A stretch of DNA of 64,000 nucleotides from Paraburkholderia sp. LEh10 (GCF_017814945.1 NZ_JAGIPX010000014.1:62001-126000); one strand, 5' to 3'; shown: positions 10,401 through 17,565, numbered from the stretch's first letter. Translations and numbers: made by a program. Notes: generated by a model not told the origin, from the sequence alone.

Positions 10401-10493
10401 CTGCTCGGCGAAGCGCCGGCAGATCGTCTTACCGACATTCTTCGCACCACCCGTCACCAGAACCAACTTGCCTTTCAGACTGTAGCTTGACAT
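4413..10493 (-). CDS. Multidomain Pfa-like lipid/polyketide synthase (FabL-like ER-KS-CLF-KR-DH)
   Basis: 2026 residues from the MSSYSLKGK start; the frame is open upstream but that part is out-of-phase shadow of the AT-ACP gene, and the Rossmann strand begins right after this Met. Residues 1-250: SDR with Y155-x6-K162 spacing and the NYLVVGTAKAALESL signature of FabL-type enoyl-ACP reductases. Residues 305-760: ketosynthase with C512 (DTACSSS), H646 (HATGT) and H682 (NKSLVGHTG). Residues 775-1080: second KS fold lacking the Cys (VDAGHAST, His957), like the chain-length factor of PfaC. Residues 1385-1660: KR with GGARGIT (1395-1401), S1572, Y1585, N1589 and the long Pfa-type insertion. Residues 1700-2026: dehydratase with H1734xxxG1738xxxxP1743 and D1909. 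No ACP or AT; these come from the adjacent gene. Inferred to build a reduced chain iteratively. Confidence 0.88.
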   Translation of the reverse strand: MSSYSLKGKLVLVTGGAKNVGKTICRRFAEQGAHVIVNFFHSLDASRETVAELRALGATVDVIRASVAQQGQVDRMFDEIETKYGRLDILVNNAASGALLGVGEIASEHFDRALDTNLKGAFWCARRAAALMARTGGGSIVNVSSVGSTLVPANYLVVGTAKAALESLTRYLAVEYAADNIRVNSASSTLIDGDVARQFPDADNTRRSSIAATPLKRLATAEDLADVVLFLASDASRWVTGQVVTADGGLSLCSEGLSPRPQWATESAPSPATTADANTAASQPGDRAAQEMQNSNGHSASEHLDAGDDAIAVVGMGLAVPGANSPQEFWRALLEGPELFGNVPPERWDYRSFYSADTSAEDKSYQSRSVFIDRFNPTPALQSELNGTDGNQRELTTLWLRHSLLQALDGVRIRHGDRTSFLVGYTADGSQHLEEGMVLAATRTRLRSVLDVAGVSPAERDACIAHVDDVLNARYTRGGAGLAEFFPHRVGLDAMKGILPDDAEYMMVDTACSSSLYSVDLGIKGLLLGQQDVVACGGAFALAPRGSILFSKLHGLSRSGEVRPLDEACDGVLFADGAGVVILKRLKRALADGDRVLGILKAFGSSSDGKGKAIYAPNAEGQGIAIDRAYRQSEVTSEQIDWVVAHATGTPAGDLAEFQSLRESLGQHRPVHVTSNKSLVGHTGWAAGVVSLIQVLLGLQHDCIPPQHRFANAPQEFDLATTGLTIPTRVVDWPREAHRARAAAVSGFGFGGTNGHLVISEYRPDLPSAPSVRQHRKAPLAIVGWSAKFPGLADGDAVSAWLRGEGAAPQASFGLNYPLPSFERVRMPPAVLRALDRCQLMSLDAAHDLRDKLQSFWNAHRDTIGIVMGHMGPTRNAALYASRCYLDDIETALRGAPGTAKIRTIDTALAGLREKTRSLVPPTTENSFPGMMPNVIPARVANYHDLHGMNMTVDAGHASTLAAFEVAARFLHGGELDMVIVGGINGNVAEEVQPAFDTALAEGVVLFAVTTQAQAEAAGLPVLAWVETDSANGNDATTALALCDSEGRAVTYAGADAAVSVLSALVREEAVATVSTSNPGDRARFSLRLIRGGDASPGDGPDATNRKALVESHKPRSATPAASSQRAIANAAAAVAAAAAPAILRQALYQSTAAADGEPLGIKRYRIELQDMPWQAGAEPLEFLPAKCVVVTDAPQLLTGLASLPRDLIVLSTQPLAEAREGWHHVQSRGEEALANLLHDDVQHVRVLSSLRVSTLVPRQVPQPAPELLALHDLAFLALKRCHDGVSQHGSFIALLLDAVADTVLHPEAGLFSGLTKALAIELHDTRSLAVFTSSTVIGEAIAQAEHESGALHLLPVVVLSGGRRLTTRVTESAGELPADRLARLGPDSVVVAFGGARGITAELMKAVAAHYRPTLYLVGSSRLDDYPPETFAGSDEDFVKRRPQYIREQKAQHPSMPLPQIIKSFERQVEVRAAHRNIEAMKAHCGAERVHYLRADVFDRASVHAAVEQITARESRIDLVVNAAGLNRSASIPVKAYDDFVAVRDIKVRGYWNLREAFAANPPRAWCNFGSFIGLTGQSGETDYASGNDFLNTRAAYHRAVLGHDEFTIGWTLWRSVGLGANPVTRAFLEKSGLFTSMRTEEGVHHFLRELDLIDRAAASVHLGVPEKRAIEAHLPMFFKAPQASAASSAVASGRAGVGVGDFYLGRELQRDAQSVTFERVFDLQTDAYLQHHVVNGFATLPGTFVPELAAEAALKLMPGLKVVGFQDAAFHHFLRVYDARRRGVKRIHAQIVRRDGELTTLQVRVTGDVHAPGGHLLVRDKLHFEIKVLLAPVHEPAPGWARWPDAGHTPIADPYHFSAAPVHLSGMFVSTTETGSAPPGKRARYQLGVAADDPVFSRFVVPSIMLDGLARVAVLNYVADDYIPLAAPMTIRRIDIYEDGNDCQLASRYDRIDLYATPREFSLEGVGSRNRFVAVRPDGRMLMQMKDVSGVIVGYVHRDSGAYVSKADVDALVAARAMPNRVPA

Positions 10494-10578
10494 TGCACGC
10501 CTACTATCCAGATCGACCACGAAAAAACATCGCATAGCGCAGGCAGCCGCGGCCGCCACACGACTGGGAATGCGCGCC

Positions 10579-12102
10579 CTAGTTACGGGCGACCGCCGAC
10601 ACGTCCAGTTGCGCGTGCACGAAATCGACAATCTGCCCCATCGCCTTGAAGTCGCCGAAGCGGAAACCCGCCGGCAGCGGCGGCAGCCCGTAGAGCTTGC
10701 TGATGCGCTGGATGATTTCCGTCTGCTTGACCGAATCGATGCCAAGCTCGGCCTCCAGTTCGACTGCCTCGGTGAAGACCTCGACCGGGTATTCCATCGC
10801 TTGCGCGTAGATCGCCACGAGTTCGTGGAACAGCTGGTCGCGGGTGATCGCGACGCGTTGGGTAGCTGGCGCGGGAGCGACCGATGCGCTGGGCGCGCTC
10901 GTGAGCGCCTGGGATGATGCAGCCACCGCCACCGCAGGATTGCTCGCGGCCATCCGCAGCGGCTGCGTTGCGAGGCTCGGCAGGCTGTTCAATCCGTAAA
11001 ACTTCTCGAATTCGGCTTTGATACTGGCCGTTATCGCAGCACCGCTAGCGTGCCAGAATGCGTCGAAATCGTGTTGATTGAGATTGGTTTGGGCATTCGC
11101 GTTCACAATATTCAACTCCTTAAAATAATCCGCAATTTTCCTGAAATGATCGAGTTCGTCGCGAGCTTCGAGGGCGCCCGAAAAAATTTTGACCGTGCCC
11201 GGGCCTGCAATTCGAATGACTATTTTTCCAAGTGCATCGAGTGCCCCGCATTCGACGTAAATATCGAATTTTTCAGATCTGAGAAAACCTATTCCGTTGG
11301 AGAACTTAACCGGTAAGGTTAAATGCCGCGCTAGACAATTTCCGAAAACGTCCGATGCCTCGTAATACCGGCTCAAAATCGGGGAATAAACGGCGCGTTG
11401 CGGCTCCTTCGTCGAATAGGATTTCAGCCGTTGCGAAAACACTTCACCCGCTTTCGCGAGACTGGTGTGATGGAACGCATAAGGTGATTTCAACTGCCGG
11501 CTGGTCATACCTTGCGCGGCGCAATGCGCGATAAACGCCGCCATATCGTCTTCATGGCCGGATACCACGGTTTGCGAGCGATGGTTTTCGACAGCCACCT
11601 GAATACGGGCATCTTCGTGATCGTCACGGCCCGCGTAAAACGCCATGAGCGAAGCCAACACGGCTTCCGGCGCCGCCGAAACGGCCGCCATGCAACCACC
11701 GCGCGGGGCCGCGGCGGCGAGCGATTCGATGCGGTCGCAGACGATCTCCGCGCCCTGTTCCACCGAATACACACCGGCGCAAACCAGCGCCGCAATTTCG
11801 CCGAAACTGTGTCCGATCAGTACATCCGGTTCGATGCTTTCGTGCCGAAGAATTTCGAAGTTCGCGACCGAAATGGCGTAGATAACCAGTTGCAAGAGAT
11901 CGGATTTGTCCCGGAAGTCATCTGCGGCTGCAGGTTCTCCGTTCCACATTGCATCGAGAAAAGATTGACCCAAACGGCGTTTCGCCACCGCCTCGATTAT
12001 TCTCAAGATTGGATCGATGCAACGATAAGCATATCTCGAAAAAAGCAGGGCATTTGAATAAAACGCACCCTGCCCAGGAAACATAAACGCAACTCTGCTC
12101 AT
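10579..12102 (-). CDS. Acyltransferase-acyl carrier protein didomain
   Basis: 507 residues from MSRVAFMFPGQGAF. Residues 1-320 form a malonyl-CoA:ACP acyltransferase: FPGQG, GHSFGE with nucleophile S99, and H211 in YAFHHTS. An Ala/Pro/Ser-rich linker (about 385-415) leads to an ACP at 420-500 with the phosphopantetheine serine S457 in LGIDSVKQTEI, the form seen in Pfa-type ACPs. It would load extender units and carry the chain for the KS of the next gene, 85 bases downstream. The frame is open 25 codons further upstream, but the FPGQG motif and spacing favour this Met, which overlaps a short upstream ORF by ATGA. Codon use in the AT half is noticeably AT-rich compared with flanking genes. Confidence 0.85.
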   Translation of the reverse strand: MSRVAFMFPGQGAFYSNALLFSRYAYRCIDPILRIIEAVAKRRLGQSFLDAMWNGEPAAADDFRDKSDLLQLVIYAISVANFEILRHESIEPDVLIGHSFGEIAALVCAGVYSVEQGAEIVCDRIESLAAAAPRGGCMAAVSAAPEAVLASLMAFYAGRDDHEDARIQVAVENHRSQTVVSGHEDDMAAFIAHCAAQGMTSRQLKSPYAFHHTSLAKAGEVFSQRLKSYSTKEPQRAVYSPILSRYYEASDVFGNCLARHLTLPVKFSNGIGFLRSEKFDIYVECGALDALGKIVIRIAGPGTVKIFSGALEARDELDHFRKIADYFKELNIVNANAQTNLNQHDFDAFWHASGAAITASIKAEFEKFYGLNSLPSLATQPLRMAASNPAVAVAASSQALTSAPSASVAPAPATQRVAITRDQLFHELVAIYAQAMEYPVEVFTEAVELEAELGIDSVKQTEIIQRISKLYGLPPLPAGFRFGDFKAMGQIVDFVHAQLDVSAVARN

Positions 12103-12218
12103 ACTGACAACTCTTTTAGACCATTTCGCAAGACGCGACGATGGCTTGCGTCGCAAAAGTCGATTTTTACCAAACACATATTTTGGTTTCCTTGGTATTC
12201 GCTCTTGCCTGCGTACAT
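12099..12218 (-). CDS. Possible 39-residue leader/small protein coupled to AT-ACP
   Basis: An ATG ORF of 39 codons ending in a TGA that overlaps the AT-ACP start codon as ATGA. It begins MYAGKSEYQGNQN and ends NGLKELSV; it has three internal Cys/basic residues in its middle but no domain I recognise. A weak AGAG lies just before the ATG. The tight overlap suggests translational coupling, either as a real small protein or as a leader peptide. It could also be a chance ORF in AT-rich 5' sequence. Confidence 0.35.
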   Translation of the reverse strand: MYAGKSEYQGNQNMCLVKIDFCDASHRRVLRNGLKELSV

Positions 12219-12728
12219 ATTCACTCTGAAGCTTTAATCAGAATATCGTAATATATTGTCCCAAAAAAGAATGGTCTGAAAACTGAGAAGATTCTCGCAT
12301 TGAATAAAACCTTTCTTATATTGAGACGGAATAGAAGCGTTTGGCAGAAGAGTCTTGCGAATTATGTAGATGGATGCCGAACAGGATGATGCGCGCGCAG
12401 TGAAAATCAGATTGTGGTGATGGATTTAACCGCTCGACGCAATAGTTTTTCAGAAATCTTCGGCCCGGCGTTTCGTGGTCCAACTTATCGCCGGAAAGCC
12501 GGCGTGGCGGAATTCAATGTCGGCTTTATCGAACGAATGTTTGATACGCATTCAGCTTCATCCAGACACAACCACAGGAGCGCTGTTGCGTCTGACTGGA
12601 TCTCTTTGACGAGCGAGCTATAGATGCCTTCGATGACTCATTGATCGGCCTTTGCAGCCTTGAACCGGAAAAGAACGACGCAGCAGGGACGAGTCGAACG
12701 CGTTCCCGCGTGGAAATCACGCAGACCA
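12219..12728. promoter_or_regulatory. AT-rich upstream region of the synthase operon
   Basis: About 510 bases without a convincing gene. The half next to the operon (12219-12420) is much richer in A+T than the surrounding DNA and holds several TA-rich hexamers on the minus strand, for example around 12240-12265, that could serve as -10 elements. No known operator was recognised. The part from 12500 to 12650 has short open frames on both strands with no recognisable product. The promoter of the synthase operon most likely sits here. Confidence 0.4.
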
Positions 12729-13697
12729 TCAGCCTTTCTTTCGAGACCTCGCGCGCCTCGCGTCAGCTTGCATCCTGACCTTGCCATCGCCCGCCGTCCG
12801 GCTCTTCACATGATCGATGAACGCGCGCAGCTTCGGCATGATCTGCCGGCGGCCTGGATAGCATAGAAACACCCCCGGCCTCACCGGCGCGTACGCGTCC
12901 AGTACCTTTACCAGCTTTCCCGATCTCAACCCGACAGCGGCAAGCGGCTCAGGCAGCTGGGCAAGGCCCATGCCTTCTATCGCCGCGCCAAGCGTGGTGG
13001 GAAAGTCACTGGCGATGAGGGGGCCGGATACGGCGATCTCGATCGCCTGGTCGTTGTCGTTGAATGACCATAGCGCGAGCGCGCCGTTGGATTGCCGCCA
13101 TCGCAAGCATGCGTGCTGGCGAAGATCGTTCGGGTGTCGGGGCCGGCTGCGCTCGGCGAAGTAGGCAGGGCTGCCGACAACGATGAGCCGAAATGGCGGC
13201 GTCATTGGCACCGCGATCATGTCGGCAGCAATAAGGTGCCCCTGCCGGACAGCGGCATCGAAACCTTCGGCCGCAAGGTCGATCACCTCCTTGCTCGCGG
13301 CAAGCTCGACCTCCACCTCGGGATAAGCCTTGCAGAAAGATGCGATCAGCTCAAGCAGAGTCGGGATTACCGCGCGCGGCACCGAGAGACGCAGCAAGCC
13401 GGCTGGCCGCTGGCCGAATCCACGCGCAACCTCACTGGCGGCGACCAGTTCCTCGAAGGCAGGCTTTGCGCGCGAAAGAAACTGTTCGCCGGCTTCCGTC
13501 AAGCCGACACTGCGCGTGGTGCGTATGAAGAGCGCCGCGCCAATGCGCGCTTCGAGTACACGCACCGTCTGGCTGATGGCCGACGGCGTCACGCCGAGTT
13601 CCGCGGCTGCCCTGCGAAAACTGCGATGCTGGGCAACGCTCAGGAACACCTCGACGCCGTCCAGCGCGCCCTGCCTGACTGTGAAGTTCTGCTTCAT
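12729..13697 (-). CDS. LysR-family transcriptional regulator
   Basis: 322 residues. N-terminal winged helix-turn-helix at about residues 12-70 (SFRRAAAELGVTPSAISQTV) followed by the periplasmic-binding-like effector domain (about 95-300). The C-terminus is basic (SRKKG). It is transcribed away from a short damaged ORF and an exported muconolactone-isomerase-like gene, the usual layout for a LysR regulator and its target. It lies just upstream of the synthase operon on the same strand, separated by the AT-rich gap, so control of that operon is possible but not shown. Confidence 0.9.
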   Translation of the reverse strand: MKQNFTVRQGALDGVEVFLSVAQHRSFRRAAAELGVTPSAISQTVRVLEARIGAALFIRTTRSVGLTEAGEQFLSRAKPAFEELVAASEVARGFGQRPAGLLRLSVPRAVIPTLLELIASFCKAYPEVEVELAASKEVIDLAAEGFDAAVRQGHLIAADMIAVPMTPPFRLIVVGSPAYFAERSRPRHPNDLRQHACLRWRQSNGALALWSFNDNDQAIEIAVSGPLIASDFPTTLGAAIEGMGLAQLPEPLAAVGLRSGKLVKVLDAYAPVRPGVFLCYPGRRQIMPKLRAFIDHVKSRTAGDGKVRMQADARRARSRKKG

Positions 13698-13780
13698 GGC
13701 CCGTCAACATTGTGATGAATAGTCGCTCGCGAAAATCGATGATACCTTGGCACCAGCAATTCGCGAGTGAGGATTTTGCA

Positions 13781-14001
13781 ATGACCGATGCACTTAATGG
13801 CGTACGCGAACGCTATCCACCAATGGCCTGACCGAGCGGCTGAAGATCGCGCTCTCGGTCCTCCTGCCTGAGGATCACCCGCTCACACCACGGCAACTGG
13901 ACGCCCTCGACTACTCTCACGCGCGCGGGCTTGCTGCCACGGCCGAGTTTGTCCAAGTGGCCAGAATTTGCGCCGACATAGCGGTGCGGGACGTTGGATG
14001 A
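13781..14001 (+). pseudogene. Small frameshifted ORF (or mis-read gene) before the isomerase-like gene
   Basis: An ATG at 13781 reads MTDALNGVRERYPPMA then stops. One base shift away, the frame from about 13819 is open to 14001 and reads as plausible protein (NGLTERLKIALSVLLPEDHP onward), ending in a TGA that overlaps the next gene's ATG. The combined product would be about 73 residues. I see this as one small gene split by a frameshift, or a sequencing error near 13815-13828. Family not recognised. It lies divergent to the LysR gene and would be its first candidate target. Confidence 0.4.
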
Positions 14002-14399
14002 AACGCCTTCTTCGCAATTTGACAACAGCCTTTGTGCTGATCGCTTCTGCTGGAGTTTCCATGTCGCAAACCACTCCGATGCCAATCACGCCAACCACGA
14101 AGATATTGGCGATTGGCACCTTTCCGCCGGGCACGGATATGCAACGTGTCCAACGCATTCTTCCGAACGAAGTTCGCGAGACGGCGCAGCTCTACCTCGA
14201 AGGCAAGATTGACCAGTGGTATTCACTGCAAGACCGGGCTGGGGTGGCGTTCATCCTGAACATTACGGACGTCAATCAAGCGCATGAAATGCTTGAGGCA
14301 CTTCCGTTGGGGAAAGCGCACTTGATGACATTCTCGCTCCTCCCAATCGGCCCACTGAAGCCGTTGAGCAAGCTTTTAAATCCGCCTTCCCCTCAGTAG
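13998..14399 (+). CDS. Exported muconolactone-isomerase-like protein
   Basis: 133 residues from MKRLLRNLTTAFVLIASAG, a clear Sec signal peptide; a longer upstream reading is possible but the Met chosen puts the basic n-region and hydrophobic core at the start and overlaps the upstream stop by ATGA. The mature part has the ferredoxin-like pattern of muconolactone isomerase/YciI-type proteins: a basic/acidic first half, then DQWYSLQDRAGVAFILN and a helix DVNQAHEMLEALP. Cytosolic members isomerise lactones; an exported form may bind or process a small cyclic substrate. Function is inferred from fold resemblance only. Confidence 0.65.
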   Translation: MKRLLRNLTTAFVLIASAGVSMSQTTPMPITPTTKILAIGTFPPGTDMQRVQRILPNEVRETAQLYLEGKIDQWYSLQDRAGVAFILNITDVNQAHEMLEALPLGKAHLMTFSLLPIGPLKPLSKLLNPPSPQ

Positions 14400-14539
14400 A
14401 AAGCGCTAACGCGTACTGGGCTGACGCGCCCGCCGGTTCCCAGGAGAGGCAGGCGAGGTTGATATAGAAACCGACGCTCGAGTGCCCGCATCACGCATCA
14501 GGTGCCGATAGCGGCATCGACCTTTTCTGGATTCATGAC

Positions 14540-15172
14540 ATGACTGGAAACGCCTTCTCCTCGACAAACCTGCTACTTGCCTACGCAGCGTATTTCATTG
14601 GCACCGCGAGTCCCGGGCCGAGCAACCTGGCAATCATGTCGATCGCGGCCAGTCACGGCCGGAAAGCGGCGTTGATGTTCGCACTCGGTGTCATCTCGGG
14701 GTCGATGTTTTGGGCGACGGTGGCAACGCTAGGCGTCTCGGCTGCCCTGATCGCTTATTCTCAATTCATCATTGGGGTCAAGGTATTTGGTGGTCTGTAT
14801 CTCTTGTGGCTAGCCTTCAAATCCGCACGCAATGCGCTTGCGGCGGCAGCTGCATCCGTACTGAACGTGGAACAAGCACCGACATTGACGAGCGTCTACT
14901 CGCGTGGAGCGTTGCTCCATCTCACCAATCCAAAAGCTATCCTCGTTTGGGTTTCAATTGTTGCTCTGTCGTCGAACGGCACGGGATCTGCCCATAGTGC
15001 TTTAATCGCGGGCTGTGCGGCCATCGGATGTCTGGTGTTCGGCGGTTATGCGCTACTATTTTCGACGGACTCCGCTCGCAGGATGTACGTGCGGACCCGT
15101 CGCGCATTGGAAGGATGCCTGGCCGTCGTATTCGGGATTGCCGGAATCAAACTCCTGGCGTTGCGTGTCTAG
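14540..15172 (+). CDS. LysE/RhtB-family amino-acid exporter
   Basis: 210 residues with about six hydrophobic segments and the family N-terminus LLLAYAAYFIGTASPGPSNL (the conserved PGP motif at about 26-28). RhtB/LysE proteins export amino acids and analogues across the inner membrane by proton exchange. Length is typical (about 205-210). The gene stands alone on the plus strand, 140 bases after the isomerase-like gene and convergent with the monooxygenase gene. Substrate not predictable. Confidence 0.9.
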   Translation: MTGNAFSSTNLLLAYAAYFIGTASPGPSNLAIMSIAASHGRKAALMFALGVISGSMFWATVATLGVSAALIAYSQFIIGVKVFGGLYLLWLAFKSARNALAAAAASVLNVEQAPTLTSVYSRGALLHLTNPKAILVWVSIVALSSNGTGSAHSALIAGCAAIGCLVFGGYALLFSTDSARRMYVRTRRALEGCLAVVFGIAGIKLLALRV

Positions 15173-15229
15173 CTCAGCTTCAGTCGCTTCGCTCGTCGAA
15201 TGTCGACTCGCAAAAGCGTCGAAGACACT

Positions 15230-16447
15230 TCAAAGCCAGGTGCCGCCCTGGCGCTCCGTCGGCTCCTCGGCGAGCGCGTCGAAATCGTGAATCCAGTCCA
15301 GATGGTGCAGCAGGCTATCGCGTGCGCGAAGGCGGGCGTTGCGCGCCTGCGCCTCGGGTCCATCCGGCAGATGCAACACGTCAGCCGTCGATATCGACGC
15401 GTATTGCACCTTGCGCGTGCGGCCCCGCCGCAACCGCTCGTAGGCCTCCTGCGCGTCGCGCCAGCGACCCGGGCCCGCTTTGGCCAGTTGCGCGGCCAGC
15501 ACCACGGCATCTTCGATCGACTGATTGGCGCCCTGGCCGTGGTGCGGCACGAGCGCGTGCGCGGCATCGCCGATGAGCGTCACGCGGCCCTTGCTCCAGC
15601 GCCCGAGCGGAGGACGATGGAACAGGCCCCAGCGCTGGCTGACGGGCACCGCCGAGATCATCTGCACCACGGCCGGATGCCATTCCTTGAACAGGCGCAG
15701 CTGCTCTCCTTCGCTCGCAGGTGTGACCCACTCGCGCGACGGCCAAGGCGAAGGATGGCGCTCGACGAGCAGGAAGTTCTGGTCGCCTTTGTCGCCGATC
15801 GGGTAATGAAGCAGATGGCCCTGCGGTCCTATCCAGAACTGAATGGCCTCGGGATCGGGCAGCAGATCCATGCGTCCGGCCGGCACCACGCCACGAAAAC
15901 CTGAGCAGCCCGAATACAACGCGTCGTCGTAGCCGAGCATCCAGCGCCGCGTGATCGAGCGCGCCCCGTCGGCGCCGATCACCAGATCGGCGTCGATGCG
16001 CCGACCGTTAGCGAAACTCAAACTCACACGATCCGGATGCTGCACGAGATCCGTCAGCCGATGGCTGAGATTGATGCGATCGAGGCCGACCGCGCTCGAC
16101 AGCACGGCCTGCAGGTCCGCGCGGTGCACGCCCCAATAGGATCCTCCGAACTGCTGGCGATAGCTGGGTTCGCCACGATGCCGTCCAATCACTTCGCCGT
16201 TGCGTCCGTCCCGATAGATCAGCGCGGGAATTTCGGCGCACACGGCATCAAAGGCGGCACGCAGTCCCATGTTCTCGTAAAAGCGCGTTGCATTCGCCGA
16301 CAGCGCAACGGCCGCTCCGACCTCGCGAAGCTCATCGGTCTGCTCGTAGAGCTGCGCGTCGACGCCATGTTCTCGCAGCGCGAGCGCGAGCGTGAGGCCC
16401 GCGATGCCAGCACCGATTATTGCGATCTTCAGATCCAGCTGTTCCAT
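15230..16447 (-). CDS. FAD-dependent monooxygenase, salicylate hydroxylase type
   Basis: 405 residues from MEQLDLKIAIIGAGIAGL, chosen over an upstream in-frame start because a GGAGAC ribosome site lies eight bases before it and the Rossmann strand begins at residue 7. GxGxxG at 12-17, the central DG motif (IGADGARS) and the second FAD motif GDAAHALVPHHGQGANQ place it in the PheA/TfdB/UbiH flavoprotein hydroxylases, closest in look to salicylate 1-hydroxylase and 6-hydroxynicotinate 3-monooxygenase. It would hydroxylate or oxidatively decarboxylate an aromatic acid with NAD(P)H and O2. A NahR-type LysR gene is divergent from it, supporting inducible aromatic catabolism. Confidence 0.88.
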   Translation of the reverse strand: MEQLDLKIAIIGAGIAGLTLALALREHGVDAQLYEQTDELREVGAAVALSANATRFYENMGLRAAFDAVCAEIPALIYRDGRNGEVIGRHRGEPSYRQQFGGSYWGVHRADLQAVLSSAVGLDRINLSHRLTDLVQHPDRVSLSFANGRRIDADLVIGADGARSITRRWMLGYDDALYSGCSGFRGVVPAGRMDLLPDPEAIQFWIGPQGHLLHYPIGDKGDQNFLLVERHPSPWPSREWVTPASEGEQLRLFKEWHPAVVQMISAVPVSQRWGLFHRPPLGRWSKGRVTLIGDAAHALVPHHGQGANQSIEDAVVLAAQLAKAGPGRWRDAQEAYERLRRGRTRKVQYASISTADVLHLPDGPEAQARNARLRARDSLLHHLDWIHDFDALAEEPTERQGGTWL

Positions 16448-16617
16448 GAAGTGTCTCCAGTTTTCACACTGCGTGTTTGAGTCGGCGCGGCACGCATACT
16501 GTGCTGAAGTCCGATGCGTGTGCCGTGTCTGAATTCTCGGCACTGGAGGTCCATTTCACAATAAAATGGATTGAATCAGCATCATCACTGAAATCAATGA
16601 ACCGGGATATCCGCGTC

Positions 16618-17565
16618 ATGAAGCTGAGTGAAGTTGATCTCAATCTGCTGCTGCTTTTCCAACGGTTGATGCATGAGCGGCGAGTATCGACCGTGGCCGA
16701 GCAGATGAACATGAGTCAGCCTGGCGTGAGCAATGCGCTCGCCAAACTGCGTCGGCGGCTTGGTGATCCGCTGTTCGTGCGCGGGCCCGGCGGAGTCGTG
16801 CCCACGCCGTTCGCATTGCGGCTGGCCGAGCCCGTATCTCAGGCGCTCGCGATCCTGCACGCGGCACTCAATCCCGAGACCGGTTTCGATCCGCTGCGTG
16901 TCACGCGCACGATAACGATCGGCATGACCGATATCGGCGAGGTCGTCTTTCTGCCCGCACTGGTCGAACGACTATCGCGCGAGGCGCCTGGCATCGCGCT
17001 CAATACTGTTCGCGACACGAGCGTCAATCTGAGCAACGAGATGGCGGAAGGCCGGGTCGATCTCGCCATCGGTCTGCTGCCGCAGCTCAAGGGCGGGTTC
17101 TATCAGCGCCGCCTGTTCGATCAGCGGTATGTCTGCGTTTTCAGGCGCGGCCATGCGCTCGAAGATGCGCCGCTCACGCTCGCCGCCTGGCGTGAAGCCG
17201 AGCATCTGGTGGTGGTGTCCGCCGGCACGGGACACGGTCAGGTGGACGATTGGCTGAAACATCGAGGCGTGCAGCGCCGGGTGCGACTGACGGTGCCGCA
17301 TTTCATGAGCGTCGGCTACATCTTGCAACGCACCGATCTGATTGCCACGGTGCCGGAGCGATTAGCCTTGCAGTTGGCAGCGCCGTTCTCATTGAGCCTG
17401 CGCGAATTGCCCGCGACGTTGCCCGCCGCGCCGATCCATTTGCTCTGGCACGCGCGAGTCCAGCAGGACGAGGGCAATCGCTGGCTGCGCGCGATGGTGA
17501 TCGACCTGTTCGCGGACCCGGCGATGCAAACGCGCAGAACGAAGACCGTGAAAAAAAGCGCGTAG
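16618..17565 (+). CDS. LysR-family regulator, NahR/NodD-like
   Basis: 315 residues from MKLSEVDLNLLLLFQRLMHE; another in-frame ATG lies at 16597 and neither has a strong ribosome site, so the start is uncertain. The HTH (VSTVAEQMNMSQPGVSNALA) and the following LRRRLGDPLFVRGPGG are typical of the NahR/DntR/LinR branch, whose members respond to aromatic acids. It is divergent from the salicylate-hydroxylase-type gene across about 170 bases, which should hold both promoters and its binding site. Confidence 0.9.
   Translation: MKLSEVDLNLLLLFQRLMHERRVSTVAEQMNMSQPGVSNALAKLRRRLGDPLFVRGPGGVVPTPFALRLAEPVSQALAILHAALNPETGFDPLRVTRTITIGMTDIGEVVFLPALVERLSREAPGIALNTVRDTSVNLSNEMAEGRVDLAIGLLPQLKGGFYQRRLFDQRYVCVFRRGHALEDAPLTLAAWREAEHLVVVSAGTGHGQVDDWLKHRGVQRRVRLTVPHFMSVGYILQRTDLIATVPERLALQLAAPFSLSLRELPATLPAAPIHLLWHARVQQDEGNRWLRAMVIDLFADPAMQTRRTKTVKKSA

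Noticed and set aside
10494..10745. Extension of the large synthase frame upstream of its MSSYSLKGK start.
   Set aside because: The added residues are Arg/Ser-rich and overlap the ACP coding region out of phase; the Rossmann strand begins at the chosen Met.
12414..12729. Short ORFs between the synthase operon and the LysR gene, including a minus-strand frame reading SLVKEIQSDATALLWLCL.
   Set aside because: No start codon for the protein-like frame, no ribosome site and no recognised family; may be a remnant but cannot be supported.
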